Origin: Planctomycetaceae bacterium
GTDB lineage: Bacteria > Planctomycetota > Planctomycetia > Planctomycetales > Planctomycetaceae
NCBI GenBank assembly: GCA_020850695.1
Contig: JADZEF010000086.1
Coordinates: 1-64,000, forward strand
Direction of reading: 5' to 3'
Length of the DNA stretch: 64,000 nucleotides
Both the position numbers and the translations under genes were made by a program. Shown piece after piece: positions 37,669-46,090 of the stretch. The notes below the pieces were generated by a model that saw nothing but the letters and a program-made list of their open reading frames with translations, had not been told where the DNA came from and ran no database searches. Within the stretch, counting starts at the first letter, position 1. Every line of letters begins with the position of its first letter.

Positions 37669-37678
37669 GCCTGCCCCT

Positions 37679-38584
37679 ATGAGCATCCTCGTCGACAAGA
37701 ACACCCGCATCATCTGTCAGGGCATCACCGGCAAGGTCGGGTTGTTCCACAGCCAGCAGTGCCGCGCCTACGCGAAGGAATTCCGCCCGAACGAGAACGT
37801 CTTCGTCGGGGGCTGCACGCCGGGGAAGGGGGGGACCGAGGTCGACGGGTTCCCGGTGTTCAACACCGTGGAAGAGGCGGTGAAGAAGGCGGGGGCGAAC
37901 TGCTCCCTGATCTTCGTGCCGCCGCCGGCGTGTGCGGACGCCATCATGGAAGCGGCCGATGCGGGGATCGACTTGATCGTCGCCATTACCGAGGGAACAC
38001 CCGTCATCGACATGGTGCGGGCGGCCAATTACCTCAAGGGAAAGAAGAGCCGGCTGATCGGCCCGAACTGCCCCGGCATCATCACGCCGGGCGTCGCCAA
38101 GATCGGCATCATGCCGGGGTACATTCACAAGCCGGGCTCGGTGGGGCTCATCAGCAAGTCGGGAACGTTGACCTACGAAGCGGCCTGGCAGTTGGGGAAC
38201 CTGGGCTTGGGGCAGTCGACCGCCATCGGCATCGGCGGAGATCCGATCATCGGCACGACGTTCATCGACCTGCTCCGGATGTTCGAGGAAGACCCCGGCA
38301 CCGAAGCGATCCTCATGATCGGCGAGATCGGCGGCAACCTCGAGATCCAGGCGGCCGAGTACATCAAGCAGCATGTGAAGAAGCCTGTCGCGGGGTTCAT
38401 TGCAGGGCAGACGGCCCCTCCGGGCAAGCGGATGGGGCATGCCGGGGCCATTATTTCGGGTGGGAAGGGAACCGCTGCGGAGAAGATCGCCGCGTTGGAA
38501 GCGGCCGGTGTCGTCGTGGCGAAGAGCCCCGCCGAAATGGGGGCCGCGATGAAGACCGCCATCGAGCGTCGCAACAAGAAGTGA
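37679..38584 (+). CDS. sucD: Succinate--CoA ligase, ADP-forming, alpha subunit
   Basis: 301 residues. CoA-binding Rossmann domain ([18 protein letters not shown]), [21 protein letters not shown] and the phosphorylated His254 in [14 protein letters not shown]. Functions with SucC in the TCA cycle. Unusually for the second gene of this operon, the leader just before ATG 37679 (CCTGCCTGCCCCT) has no Shine-Dalgarno sequence, because the repeat arm lies there. Confidence 0.97.
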   Translation: MSILVDKNTRIICQGITGKVGLFHSQQCRAYAKEFRPNENVFVGGCTPGKGGTEVDGFPVFNTVEEAVKKAGANCSLIFVPPPACADAIMEAADAGIDLIVAITEGTPVIDMVRAANYLKGKKSRLIGPNCPGIITPGVAKIGIMPGYIHKPGSVGLISKSGTLTYEAAWQLGNLGLGQSTAIGIGGDPIIGTTFIDLLRMFEEDPGTEAILMIGEIGGNLEIQAAEYIKQHVKKPVAGFIAGQTAPPGKRMGHAGAIISGGKGTAAEKIAALEAAGVVVAKSPAEMGAAMKTAIERRNKK

Positions 38585-38590
38585 GCTGCC

Positions 38591-39382
38591 GTGGAGCAGA
38601 TTCCGGTCGAAGCGGTGTGGATCGGCGGGGGTCTTGTGGTACTGGCGGGGTTGTTCTACCTCGGCATCCCGCTGCTCATCTTTCAGAACACGCAGTTCGA
38701 GGCCGATCCCAAGATCGTCCCGTTCGACGTGAACACCCAGAAGTGGCCGAAGCCGATCGAGCGGCTGTTCAACACCGCCCGCGAGGCGCTCGACGAGATG
38801 GGGTTCGAGATGATGGAGGGGATCAAGCTCCCCTCCGCGGCGCCGAACGTCCGGACGGTGGCGATCCTGTTCCTCAACCGCGAGTCGCGCGACTACGCGA
38901 TGGCGACCGCCATGCATGCCGTGCCGTTCGAGCCGGGAGGGCTTCAGACCCTCTATGTCGAGTTCACCTGCCGCTTCCGGAACAAGGTGGTCGTCAACAC
39001 GAACAACTCGCACCAGTTGAGCGGGCTGCCGTCGCGCGAGCATGTCGTCTCGAACTGGCTGCCGAGCGTCACCGACCCGGCCGATCTGTACGAGATTCAT
39101 CTCCGGATTGCGGACGACGTCCAGAGCCGGTCGCAGAAGATCCTGCGCCACGAGGCGGAATTCGGCGGCGACATGCAGGCCTATGTGCAGGCCGCGATTA
39201 CCGAGTCGTTCGAGGATGCGGCTCAGGCCGGCTGGCTGTACCTGACGTCCGACGGGCGGTACTTCAAGCCGACGCTCAAGGGGGCGTACCTCATGACCTG
39301 GGGCGAACTCTGGCCGATGAAGATGTTCCGCAAAGGGAAGCGGAACAAGATCGAGCGCGAGGTGCTGGCGCGTTATGGATGA
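38591..39382 (+). CDS. Membrane-anchored protein of unknown function
   Basis: 263 residues with GTG start, 6 bp after sucD, so probably co-transcribed with it. One N-terminal transmembrane helix (IGGGLVVLAGLFYLGIPLLIF, about 11-31), then a soluble domain with a beta-rich middle (VRTVAILFLNRESRDYAM, LYVEFTCRFRNKVVVNTN) and basic C-terminus (MKMFRKGKRNKIERE). No family recognised; it may be a planctomycete-specific conserved protein. Confidence 0.75.
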   Translation: MEQIPVEAVWIGGGLVVLAGLFYLGIPLLIFQNTQFEADPKIVPFDVNTQKWPKPIERLFNTAREALDEMGFEMMEGIKLPSAAPNVRTVAILFLNRESRDYAMATAMHAVPFEPGGLQTLYVEFTCRFRNKVVVNTNNSHQLSGLPSREHVVSNWLPSVTDPADLYEIHLRIADDVQSRSQKILRHEAEFGGDMQAYVQAAITESFEDAAQAGWLYLTSDGRYFKPTLKGAYLMTWGELWPMKMFRKGKRNKIEREVLARYG

Positions 39383-39437
39383 CGCCGCTATGATCGGGGA
39401 GAAGGTCGCGCTTCCGAAAGAAATGGGGAACCCTGCC

Positions 39438-40232
39438 ATGCCGTCGCCGTTTCCAGGAATGGACCCGTATCTCGAAAATCCGGCGACCTGGCCGAATCTG
39501 CATCTGAACCTGATCGCTGGCATTCAACGTCGACTGACGCGAGATCTTCGCCCGCGGTATTTCGCCCGAGCGGAAGAGAGGGTCTACATTTCGGACGAAG
39601 ACGATCCCGGACGCCCGGTGATCGTCCCGGACGTCCGGATCATCGCGAAGCAGGATGATTCGGCCGCGATCTGGAATCGGCCCGAGGGCTCGGTGGCGAC
39701 GATCGAGCCGGTCGTCATGACGACTTTAATCGAGGACGAGATCCACGAACCGCGCGTCGAGGTGATCGATGCGAAGACGAAGAGCGTCGTGACGGTCATC
39801 GAGGTGCTGAGCCCCACGAACAAGATCGCGGGTTCGCGCGGGCAGGAGAGCTTTCGGAAAAAGCGGTCGGAGGTGATGGGGTCGAGCTCGCACTGGGTCG
39901 AGATCGATCTGCTGCGAAGCGGCTTGCGGTTGGTCGCCGGGGAAATCCTGCCGCGGGGCGACTATTTCGTCCACGTGTCGCGGGTCGATCGCCGTCCCAA
40001 GGGGCTGGTGTGGCCGATCCGTCTGCATCAACCGCTCCCCGTCGTCGACATCCCGCTGCTGCCGGGCGACGACGACTACCGTCTTGACCTTCAGCAGATT
40101 CTGAACGCGGCATACGACGATTCCGGCTACGATCTCGAGACCGACTACACGGTCGATCCACCGCCCCCGCTGACGGCCGAGCAAGCCGAATGGATCGACC
40201 GGCACCTGCGGTCGCAGGGCCTGCGGAAGTGA
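39438..40232 (+). CDS. DUF4058 family protein
   Basis: 264 residues beginning MPSPFPGMDPYLE, the classical N-terminus of this family, which decided the start over ATG 39375 and ATG 39423. Core motifs VIEVLSPTNK and a conserved WVEIDLLRSG are present; VIEVLSPxNK resembles the ExK part of a PD-(D/E)xK nuclease-like core. DUF4058 is common in cyanobacteria and planctomycetes with unknown function. Confidence 0.88.
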   Translation: MPSPFPGMDPYLENPATWPNLHLNLIAGIQRRLTRDLRPRYFARAEERVYISDEDDPGRPVIVPDVRIIAKQDDSAAIWNRPEGSVATIEPVVMTTLIEDEIHEPRVEVIDAKTKSVVTVIEVLSPTNKIAGSRGQESFRKKRSEVMGSSSHWVEIDLLRSGLRLVAGEILPRGDYFVHVSRVDRRPKGLVWPIRLHQPLPVVDIPLLPGDDDYRLDLQQILNAAYDDSGYDLETDYTVDPPPPLTAEQAEWIDRHLRSQGLRK

Positions 40233-40268
40233 TCTCCGCCCCGGGGGGGACGAGAAACAGAGGACGCG

Positions 40269-40994
40269 ATGGATTCCGTGCGAGACCAATCGATCGTCGT
40301 TGTCGGGGCATCGAGCGGCATGGGACGGGCCTCGGCGGCTCGGCTGGCCCGCGACGGGCATCGCGTGCTCGCGGTGGCCCGCCGGGCTGAACGGCTTGAG
40401 GAACTGCGGGAAGATCTCTGGAAGGACGGGCAGACCCTCGCGACATGCGCTGCCGACGCGACGCAAGTCGCGGAGGTCGATCGCGTGATCGCCACGGCGG
40501 TCGAACAATTCGGGCGGATCGACGCACTCGTCTATGCGACCGGCACCAACATTCCCTCCCGGTCTCTCGAAGTCCTCTCCGCCGAGGATTGGGAACTGCT
40601 GCTGCGCACGAACCTGACGGGCGCGTTCCTCTGCACGAAGGCAGTGCTCCCCGTCATGCGACGGCAGCAGTCGGGACTCATCGTCTACCTCTCGACCGGA
40701 GCGGTGCAGTACCCGGATGTGTCGGGCGTCGCCTACCAGGCGAGCAAACACGGCCTCAACGGGTTGTCATATGGGACGCGGGTCGAAGAGAAAAAGAACG
40801 GCATCCGCACGACAATCCTGTACCCCGGGCTGTGCGACACCGAGATCCTCTTGAAGCGTCCCGTTCCGACGCCGAAGGAGGTCGTTGAGCGGGCACTTCG
40901 GCCCGAGGACGTGGCGGACGTCGTGGCCTTTCTCTGCACGATGGATCCGCGCTGCCATGTCCCCGAAATGCAGTTGTTCCCGGCGTTTGTCTGA
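40269..40994 (+). CDS. Short-chain dehydrogenase/reductase
   Basis: 241 residues with a complete catalytic set: GASSGMGRA cofactor loop (12-20), Ser142, Tyr156 and Lys160 (YQASK). The residue after beta-2 is Arg-rich (VARRAERL), favouring NADP. Typical classical SDR; the substrate is unknown. The NNAG motif is replaced by YATGTN. Confidence 0.9.
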   Translation: MDSVRDQSIVVVGASSGMGRASAARLARDGHRVLAVARRAERLEELREDLWKDGQTLATCAADATQVAEVDRVIATAVEQFGRIDALVYATGTNIPSRSLEVLSAEDWELLLRTNLTGAFLCTKAVLPVMRRQQSGLIVYLSTGAVQYPDVSGVAYQASKHGLNGLSYGTRVEEKKNGIRTTILYPGLCDTEILLKRPVPTPKEVVERALRPEDVADVVAFLCTMDPRCHVPEMQLFPAFV

Positions 40995-41019
40995 CCGACC
41001 GGGCGGCGCGCGGGCGCGA

Positions 41020-42279
41020 TCACTCCGAGCTGCCGTCGTCTCGCGCGCGTTGTCTGCCGTCGCGGGCGTCCGAGAGAACCTTCACGGTGAAACCGCCGTG
41101 CATTGCTCCCTCCGCGTCGGTCCGCAGCCAGTCATACACTTCGGCGACCCGCGTCTGAATCCGGTCCCCCATCTTGCTTCGAGAGATGATTGGATCGTTC
41201 CCCAGCGTGCCGAAGATGACGCCGTTTTCGATTGCCGTGACCATTGCCCAGATGAACTCGACCTCGTCCCCTTCGCGCAGCGGAAACTTGATCGAATAGG
41301 TCTCATCCTCGGAACGCGACACGAAAGCCTGTTCGAACTCGGGCCAGCGGGCTCGGGCTTCGGTGACGGCGGCGAGCATCCGCGGATCATCATGGGCGAC
41401 ATGGACGATCGGCGCTTGATACACGTCGTCGAGCGAACGGATCGGATCGGGACGGCGGAGGTTGGCTTCGGTTTCTTCATCGTAGACGAACATCCGGACC
41501 GCGCGGGGGCACAGAATGGCGACACACTGGTCATCGATCAGTTCCGCGAGGAGCGGGCCGAGAAACTCGTAGATTGCGGCGTCCGAAAGCGGGGGGAGCC
41601 CTTCATCGCGATTCAGCAGGTCGACCGAAATCCACGCTTTGTGTGCGAGCACTGCTTGCCGGTGACGACCTTCCCAAACCGTCTCGGAGAACTTTTTCAC
41701 GTCGTCGAAATAAGGCCGATCTTGATGGTGGACGGCGATGGTGTCATTCTCCCGCCGAATCAGGAATAGCGGGTTTTCCCCCACCACGTAGTTCTCCGTC
41801 TGTTCGCCGGACGCATCGGCGGCGGTGAATGGCGTTCCCCAGGCCTGTGTGGCCGCCCGCGCGATGGCGGCGGCGTCGAGATACCCGTGCTCGCGGACGA
41901 GGGCGACCAGCGAGTGCGGCCAGTCCTTGTCGGTCTCTTCGCCGTCCCGTTGATGCCAGTTCCTGGCGATGTCCACGAGACACCAGATTGCGCCGCTGAC
42001 GGCAATCAGACGTCCCCACGAGAACTGTTGCGCCAGACCGAAGGCGGAGACGGCACCGAACACGAGCACGTAGCCGAAGCAGATCCATCGGCCCCAGTTC
42101 CAGCGACCGATGAGCAGCACCGCCACCGCAAGCGAAATCGCGCCAAGACCCGCCAGCCAGGGAATCATCCAGAGTTGCGGGTTGCGGAGGGAAAGCCAGG
42201 TGATCGCAACGACGATCGCTGTCGCGAGAAAGTTCAGATCGTCGCTCAACCACTGAAGCGGTCGTTTGAAAATCTGCAT
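41020..42279 (-). CDS. Membrane protein with C-terminal DUF2314 domain
   Basis: 419 residues. N-terminal block of four hydrophobic helices (about 15-105), a middle soluble domain of about 200 residues, and a C-terminal DUF2314 domain (about 305-400: EARARWPEFEQAFVSR, FPLREGDEVEFIWAMV, DRIQTRVAEVYDW). DUF2314 (YegJ-like) is of unknown function. It lies 48 bp downstream of the ThuA gene on the same strand. Confidence 0.78.
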   Translation of the reverse strand: MQIFKRPLQWLSDDLNFLATAIVVAITWLSLRNPQLWMIPWLAGLGAISLAVAVLLIGRWNWGRWICFGYVLVFGAVSAFGLAQQFSWGRLIAVSGAIWCLVDIARNWHQRDGEETDKDWPHSLVALVREHGYLDAAAIARAATQAWGTPFTAADASGEQTENYVVGENPLFLIRRENDTIAVHHQDRPYFDDVKKFSETVWEGRHRQAVLAHKAWISVDLLNRDEGLPPLSDAAIYEFLGPLLAELIDDQCVAILCPRAVRMFVYDEETEANLRRPDPIRSLDDVYQAPIVHVAHDDPRMLAAVTEARARWPEFEQAFVSRSEDETYSIKFPLREGDEVEFIWAMVTAIENGVIFGTLGNDPIISRSKMGDRIQTRVAEVYDWLRTDAEGAMHGGFTVKVLSDARDGRQRARDDGSSE

Positions 42280-42327
42280 CCCGTCGGTCCCAGTGGGTGG
42301 TATGGGGAGCGTGGCGGCAGCGGTCGG

Positions 42328-43215
42328 TCATTCCACCGACAAGGATTTGTCCGCGGTCGGAAAGCTCTTCGGAATGGGCAGCGTCACCTTGTCGGTGGCC
42401 ACCCATTCGCAGCCGCGGGCGACGATCGTCTGGAAGCCGACGCACTTCATCGAGTAGTCGCCATGCCCCATGACGGTGGTGAAGACCTTTCCTTTGCCAA
42501 AGGGAATCCACCAGACCATCGGCTCGTGAGCGTCGGTCCCGCCGGTGCTCTTGGTCGAATAGGCGGTGGCGAGGAGGTGCATGTCGGCGGCAGGGCCGCG
42601 CTGGCCGTGATAGAGCTCGTCCTTGGCGTGCATCCATTCGATGGGCAGCCCCATCATGACGGGATGCTGGCGGTCGCGGGTGACGACCGAGAACTCGTGC
42701 TGCGCTCCGTGGCCGGCGCCGGGGCCTTCTCCTTTGGCGGTGCGGACAACGGACCCCTTGTCGTCGACGGTGACGCGGTCGCCGAAGCCCGCACCGCGCC
42801 AGCCGAGGCCGATCATGCGGTTGAACTCGGGCCAATTGGGAAACGCGTTGTTGGCGGCATGCACGATGACGAGCCCGCCTCCGCCCGAAACGTACTCTTC
42901 GAGAGCCTTCTGCACAGGCTTCGGCCAGAGCTCGCCGTTGTAGTTGCTGAGGACGACCTGGTAGTTCGAAAAATCCGGCCGGAACGCGTCCCAAGCGCTT
43001 CCTTCCGCCTTCGCCGGAGGCGACGTCGCGACGTCCACGGTGAAGCGGCCTGACTTTTCGAGGAACGACTTGAGCACGGGAGTCGTCCGCTTCCAGTCGT
43101 GGTTGTTCTGGCCGTCGATGAGGAGGAGGTTCAATGGATCCGCAGCAAAGGCCGGCGTGATGAGGCAAAAAAACGCGGAAAGGCACAGCGACGACTTCGT
43201 CAACGTAGATCGCAT
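42328..43215 (-). CDS. ThuA-like (trehalose utilisation type) exported protein
   Basis: 295 residues, signal peptide (LSAFFCLITPAFA), then the class I glutamine amidotransferase-like ThuA fold: LLIDGQNNHDWKRTTPVL, LSNYNGELWP, GGGLVIVHAANNAFPNW, VMGHGDYS. GAGGAA precedes ATG 43215. ThuA proteins are linked with disaccharide 3-keto metabolism and are numerous in Planctomycetes; the precise reaction here is unknown. Confidence 0.88.
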   Translation of the reverse strand: MRSTLTKSSLCLSAFFCLITPAFAADPLNLLLIDGQNNHDWKRTTPVLKSFLEKSGRFTVDVATSPPAKAEGSAWDAFRPDFSNYQVVLSNYNGELWPKPVQKALEEYVSGGGGLVIVHAANNAFPNWPEFNRMIGLGWRGAGFGDRVTVDDKGSVVRTAKGEGPGAGHGAQHEFSVVTRDRQHPVMMGLPIEWMHAKDELYHGQRGPAADMHLLATAYSTKSTGGTDAHEPMVWWIPFGKGKVFTTVMGHGDYSMKCVGFQTIVARGCEWVATDKVTLPIPKSFPTADKSLSVE

Positions 43216-43232
43216 CGATTCCTCGCTGGAAG

Positions 43233-43259
43233 AAAAAAGGGGCCTGCAAATCAAGCCCC
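43233..43259 (-). terminator. Intrinsic terminator of the metallopeptidase gene
   Basis: On the minus strand GGGGC - 11-base loop - GCCCC followed directly by TTTTTT. Lies 33 bp after the peptidase stop codon and before the ThuA start, separating the two transcripts. Confidence 0.75.
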
Positions 43260-43291
43260 TGGCACCCGACTCAAGGATTGCCCCACGTCCA

Positions 43292-44335
43292 TCAGACTCG
43301 CTTGACGCTCAGAGTATACGATCCTGTCCCTGTCGAGCCGTAGTGCCCCAGTCGTATGGAGTACCGCCCTGGCATCAAATTCCGGATGATCCTTGGCTGG
43401 AGATTCCCGCCGCTGTCGTCATCGTAACTGAGGCGGACGTTGTTCGAGTCGAAGATTGTCATGACCAGATCGGTGCCTCCAGTCGTTTCGAAGCGGTATC
43501 GCCCCGAGGTCAACACCTCAAAACTGTAGATGTCTTCCTCGCCTGCGGCGCTGATTGAACTGGAGATCGGGGCATCCAGTCGCAAGGGGGTGTTCGAAGG
43601 GGTCACACTTCCTCGGCCAGGATACATGCGAGCGATCACTTGTTGATCGATTGCCGAAAGCACCGAGTTCTCGTGCGTGCCCACGCCGTTGAGAGTCAGC
43701 CGCGAGGGGTACGAGTAGAGCATGATCGAGTCGGGATCAAACTGGCTCCCGTTCGTCACCGTCTCGCTGTAACGCAGGATGACGTTGCGGCGAACCTTGT
43801 CCGGATCCCAATTGTTCGGCGGGCCGCCGAAGTATCGGATCACTTCGGGTTCGTTCCAAACGATCGGATTGCTGCGCGGGTTCTGATGTTCGTGGATCAT
43901 CCCCAACGCGTGTCCAAACTCGTGCAGCACCGTACCTGACGCCTGCCATCCAAAATTCATTGTTGGCTGATCGAGTGGAATCTGAGTGGCATCATTCCCG
44001 ACATAGGACCAGGAGCCGTATGGACCAAACGAAATTCGGATCTCTGAGGATCCGGCATTTGTGAAATCGAAATCGAGGTTGGCGTATCGACTCCATTCGA
44101 CGGCGTACTGGCGAACAAAGGCCTGCTCAGACGCGGTTCCATTCAGAAATCGCACTTTTAACCGCGTCCCGTTTGGCCAAGTTTTTCCGAGCAAATAGGC
44201 TGCTTCAGTGCGGGCAACTTCGCTGATCGCCTCGTTCGCCGGGCGGTTGCCGGCCATTGCTCCACTGTGAATCTGTCCCAGGAGGTCGTCACTCGGAAGG
44301 GATCGATCGAAGCAAACCAGGTCAATTGTGGACAT
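43292..44335 (-). CDS. Zinc metallopeptidase (astacin/matrixin-like) with pre-peptidase C-terminal domain
   Basis: 347 residues. The zinc motif HEFGHALGMIHEH (His138, His142, His148, Glu139) and the Met-turn SIMLYSYP (Met205) define an active metzincin of the M12/M10 type. Residues about 245-345 form a PPC beta-sandwich (DIYSFEVLTSGRYRFETTGG, YTLSV) typical of secreted peptidases. Yet the start at ATG 44335 gives no signal peptide (MSTIDLVCFDRS), so export would need another route. GC is visibly lower than in the neighbouring genes, suggesting acquisition. A terminator follows. Confidence 0.88.
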   Translation of the reverse strand: MSTIDLVCFDRSLPSDDLLGQIHSGAMAGNRPANEAISEVARTEAAYLLGKTWPNGTRLKVRFLNGTASEQAFVRQYAVEWSRYANLDFDFTNAGSSEIRISFGPYGSWSYVGNDATQIPLDQPTMNFGWQASGTVLHEFGHALGMIHEHQNPRSNPIVWNEPEVIRYFGGPPNNWDPDKVRRNVILRYSETVTNGSQFDPDSIMLYSYPSRLTLNGVGTHENSVLSAIDQQVIARMYPGRGSVTPSNTPLRLDAPISSSISAAGEEDIYSFEVLTSGRYRFETTGGTDLVMTIFDSNNVRLSYDDDSGGNLQPRIIRNLMPGRYSIRLGHYGSTGTGSYTLSVKRV

Positions 44336-44510
44336 CTTGTTTCCCACAGTGTTCAGGAAATGGATTACCAACACATGAACACAATGGCATTATTCCCGCA
44401 ACGATTCAAGAGTGTGGTTTCATTCCCTTGCGCATCGGCGATCGCGAATCGCACCCAATCGAAGCTGCGCAGCACCTCGATCAGTATCGTCTCGCGATTT
44501 CCGCGAGCGC

Positions 44511-45989
44511 TTAGAACAACCCAAGCACGGGCGTCCCGTGTTCTGTCAGTCGTCGAGGCCGGTTGAGCGTGTCCGGATATTCGCTGGCGGGGTCGATGCC
44601 CAGGGCATGGTGGACGGTCGCCAGCAGATCGAACGGATGGACCGGGTCGGACTTCGGGAAGGCGGCCCAGCGGTCGGACTCGCCGTAGACGTTGCCCGGA
44701 CGGACGCCGCCGCCGGCGATGACGCACGAGTAGCATTCGGGCCAGTGGTCGCGGCCGCCGGGGCCCACGTTGTTCGTGGTTTGCACGCCAAGCTGCGGGG
44801 AGCGGCCGAATTCGCCGACGCAGAGGACCAGCGTCCGCTGGAGCAGACCACGGTCATGCATGTCGGCCAGCAGCGCCGAAAGCGTGTGGTCGAAGACGGG
44901 GCACCGGTCGTTCCGCAGGGTGGTGAAGTTGTTGCGGTGCGTGTCCCACGAACCATCGGGACCGGGAACGGGCTCGTCGTCCGAGCGGGCGGGCCACGTC
45001 ACCTGCACGAACCGCGTTCCGGCCTCGATCAATCGCCGGGCCAGCAGACAGCTCTGGCCGAACCGCGTCATGCCATATCGCTCTCGGACTGTGACGGGCT
45101 CTTCTTCCAGCCGGAACGCCTGGACGGCCCGCTGCCCTTGAAGAAGCGACAGCGCCTGGTCGTAGTAGGCGTCGAAGTTCGTCATTCCCGTTCCGGCGGC
45201 GGGAAGGACGTCGAGCTGCACCGTCCGGCCGGGGAGCGGTTGTCGCTCGACGTGTTCGGCCACGACCCGTCGCAGGTCGAGCCGCTGCTGGAGTCGATCA
45301 CTGTTGACGCCCGCCGGGAGCGAGAAGGCGTCGAGGGTCAATGGCTTCGTCGGGTCGTCGTACATCGGGAAGGGATCGTAGGCGGCCCCCAGCAAGCCGG
45401 CCGATTGACCCACTCCCTGCTGCGCGCCTTCCTTCACCGGACCGCACAGCGCCACGTAACCAAACGAGCCGCGCGGGGCAGGGCGGAAGCGGCTGACGAC
45501 CGAACCCAGCGACGGAAGGTCATCGCGCGATGGCGGCACTGCGAGCCCCGTCGGCGAGAAATTTGACGGGTCGTGCCCCGTCATCAGCATGTAGATCGAC
45601 GAACCGTGATTCCGCAGCCCCTTGGGCTTCACCCCCATCGAGCGGATGATCGTGAACTTGTCCGCATGCTGCGAAATTTTCGGCAGCACTTCGCCGATCT
45701 GAACGCCGGGGGCGGACGTCGCGATCGGCTGGAACTCGCCGCGGATCTCGGCGGGGGCATTCGGCTTCAGGTCCCACAGATCGATGTGGCTGGGGGACCC
45801 CTGCATGTAGAGAAACAGCACGGAGTCCGCGCGGCCGAAGCCGGGTAAAGACGAGGTGTCACGTCGAGACTCGGCCCGCAGCAACTGCGGGAGCGACATT
45901 CCGAGGAACGACAACCCGCCGACGGTCAGCAACTCGCGTCGCGACGTCCCGTGGCACAACCGCCCTGCATCGCCCAGGATCGAAAGCAT
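44511..45989 (-). CDS. DUF1501 domain protein (third of three)
   Basis: 492 residues from ATG 45989 (AGGAG upstream). Leader with SRRELLTVGGLSFLGMSLPQLL (Tat-like). Motifs LFLYMQGSPSHIDLWDLKPNAP, GSWDTHRNNF, GEFGRSPQLG, GRDHWPECYS. Sulfatase-like fold, exported. Again without an adjacent DUF1549/DUF1553 gene. Confidence 0.93.
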   Translation of the reverse strand: MLSILGDAGRLCHGTSRRELLTVGGLSFLGMSLPQLLRAESRRDTSSLPGFGRADSVLFLYMQGSPSHIDLWDLKPNAPAEIRGEFQPIATSAPGVQIGEVLPKISQHADKFTIIRSMGVKPKGLRNHGSSIYMLMTGHDPSNFSPTGLAVPPSRDDLPSLGSVVSRFRPAPRGSFGYVALCGPVKEGAQQGVGQSAGLLGAAYDPFPMYDDPTKPLTLDAFSLPAGVNSDRLQQRLDLRRVVAEHVERQPLPGRTVQLDVLPAAGTGMTNFDAYYDQALSLLQGQRAVQAFRLEEEPVTVRERYGMTRFGQSCLLARRLIEAGTRFVQVTWPARSDDEPVPGPDGSWDTHRNNFTTLRNDRCPVFDHTLSALLADMHDRGLLQRTLVLCVGEFGRSPQLGVQTTNNVGPGGRDHWPECYSCVIAGGGVRPGNVYGESDRWAAFPKSDPVHPFDLLATVHHALGIDPASEYPDTLNRPRRLTEHGTPVLGLF

Positions 45990-46090
45990 CTTCGGCTCCT
46001 GCGAGTGACTCGCCAACCGGGTCATCGTATCGCTGCCCGCGACGATTCGGAAGCCGTTGATGCGATTGATGTCTGCGTGTCGAAATCAAC

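Noticed and set aside
37565-39523. 652-residue minus-strand open frame across sucD
   Set aside because: Opposes sucD and the membrane-protein gene, both with clear coding signal; no recognisable domain.
41744-43249. 501-residue minus-strand open frame
   Set aside because: Overlaps ThuA and DUF2314 genes in a different frame; Arg/His-rich, no family signal.
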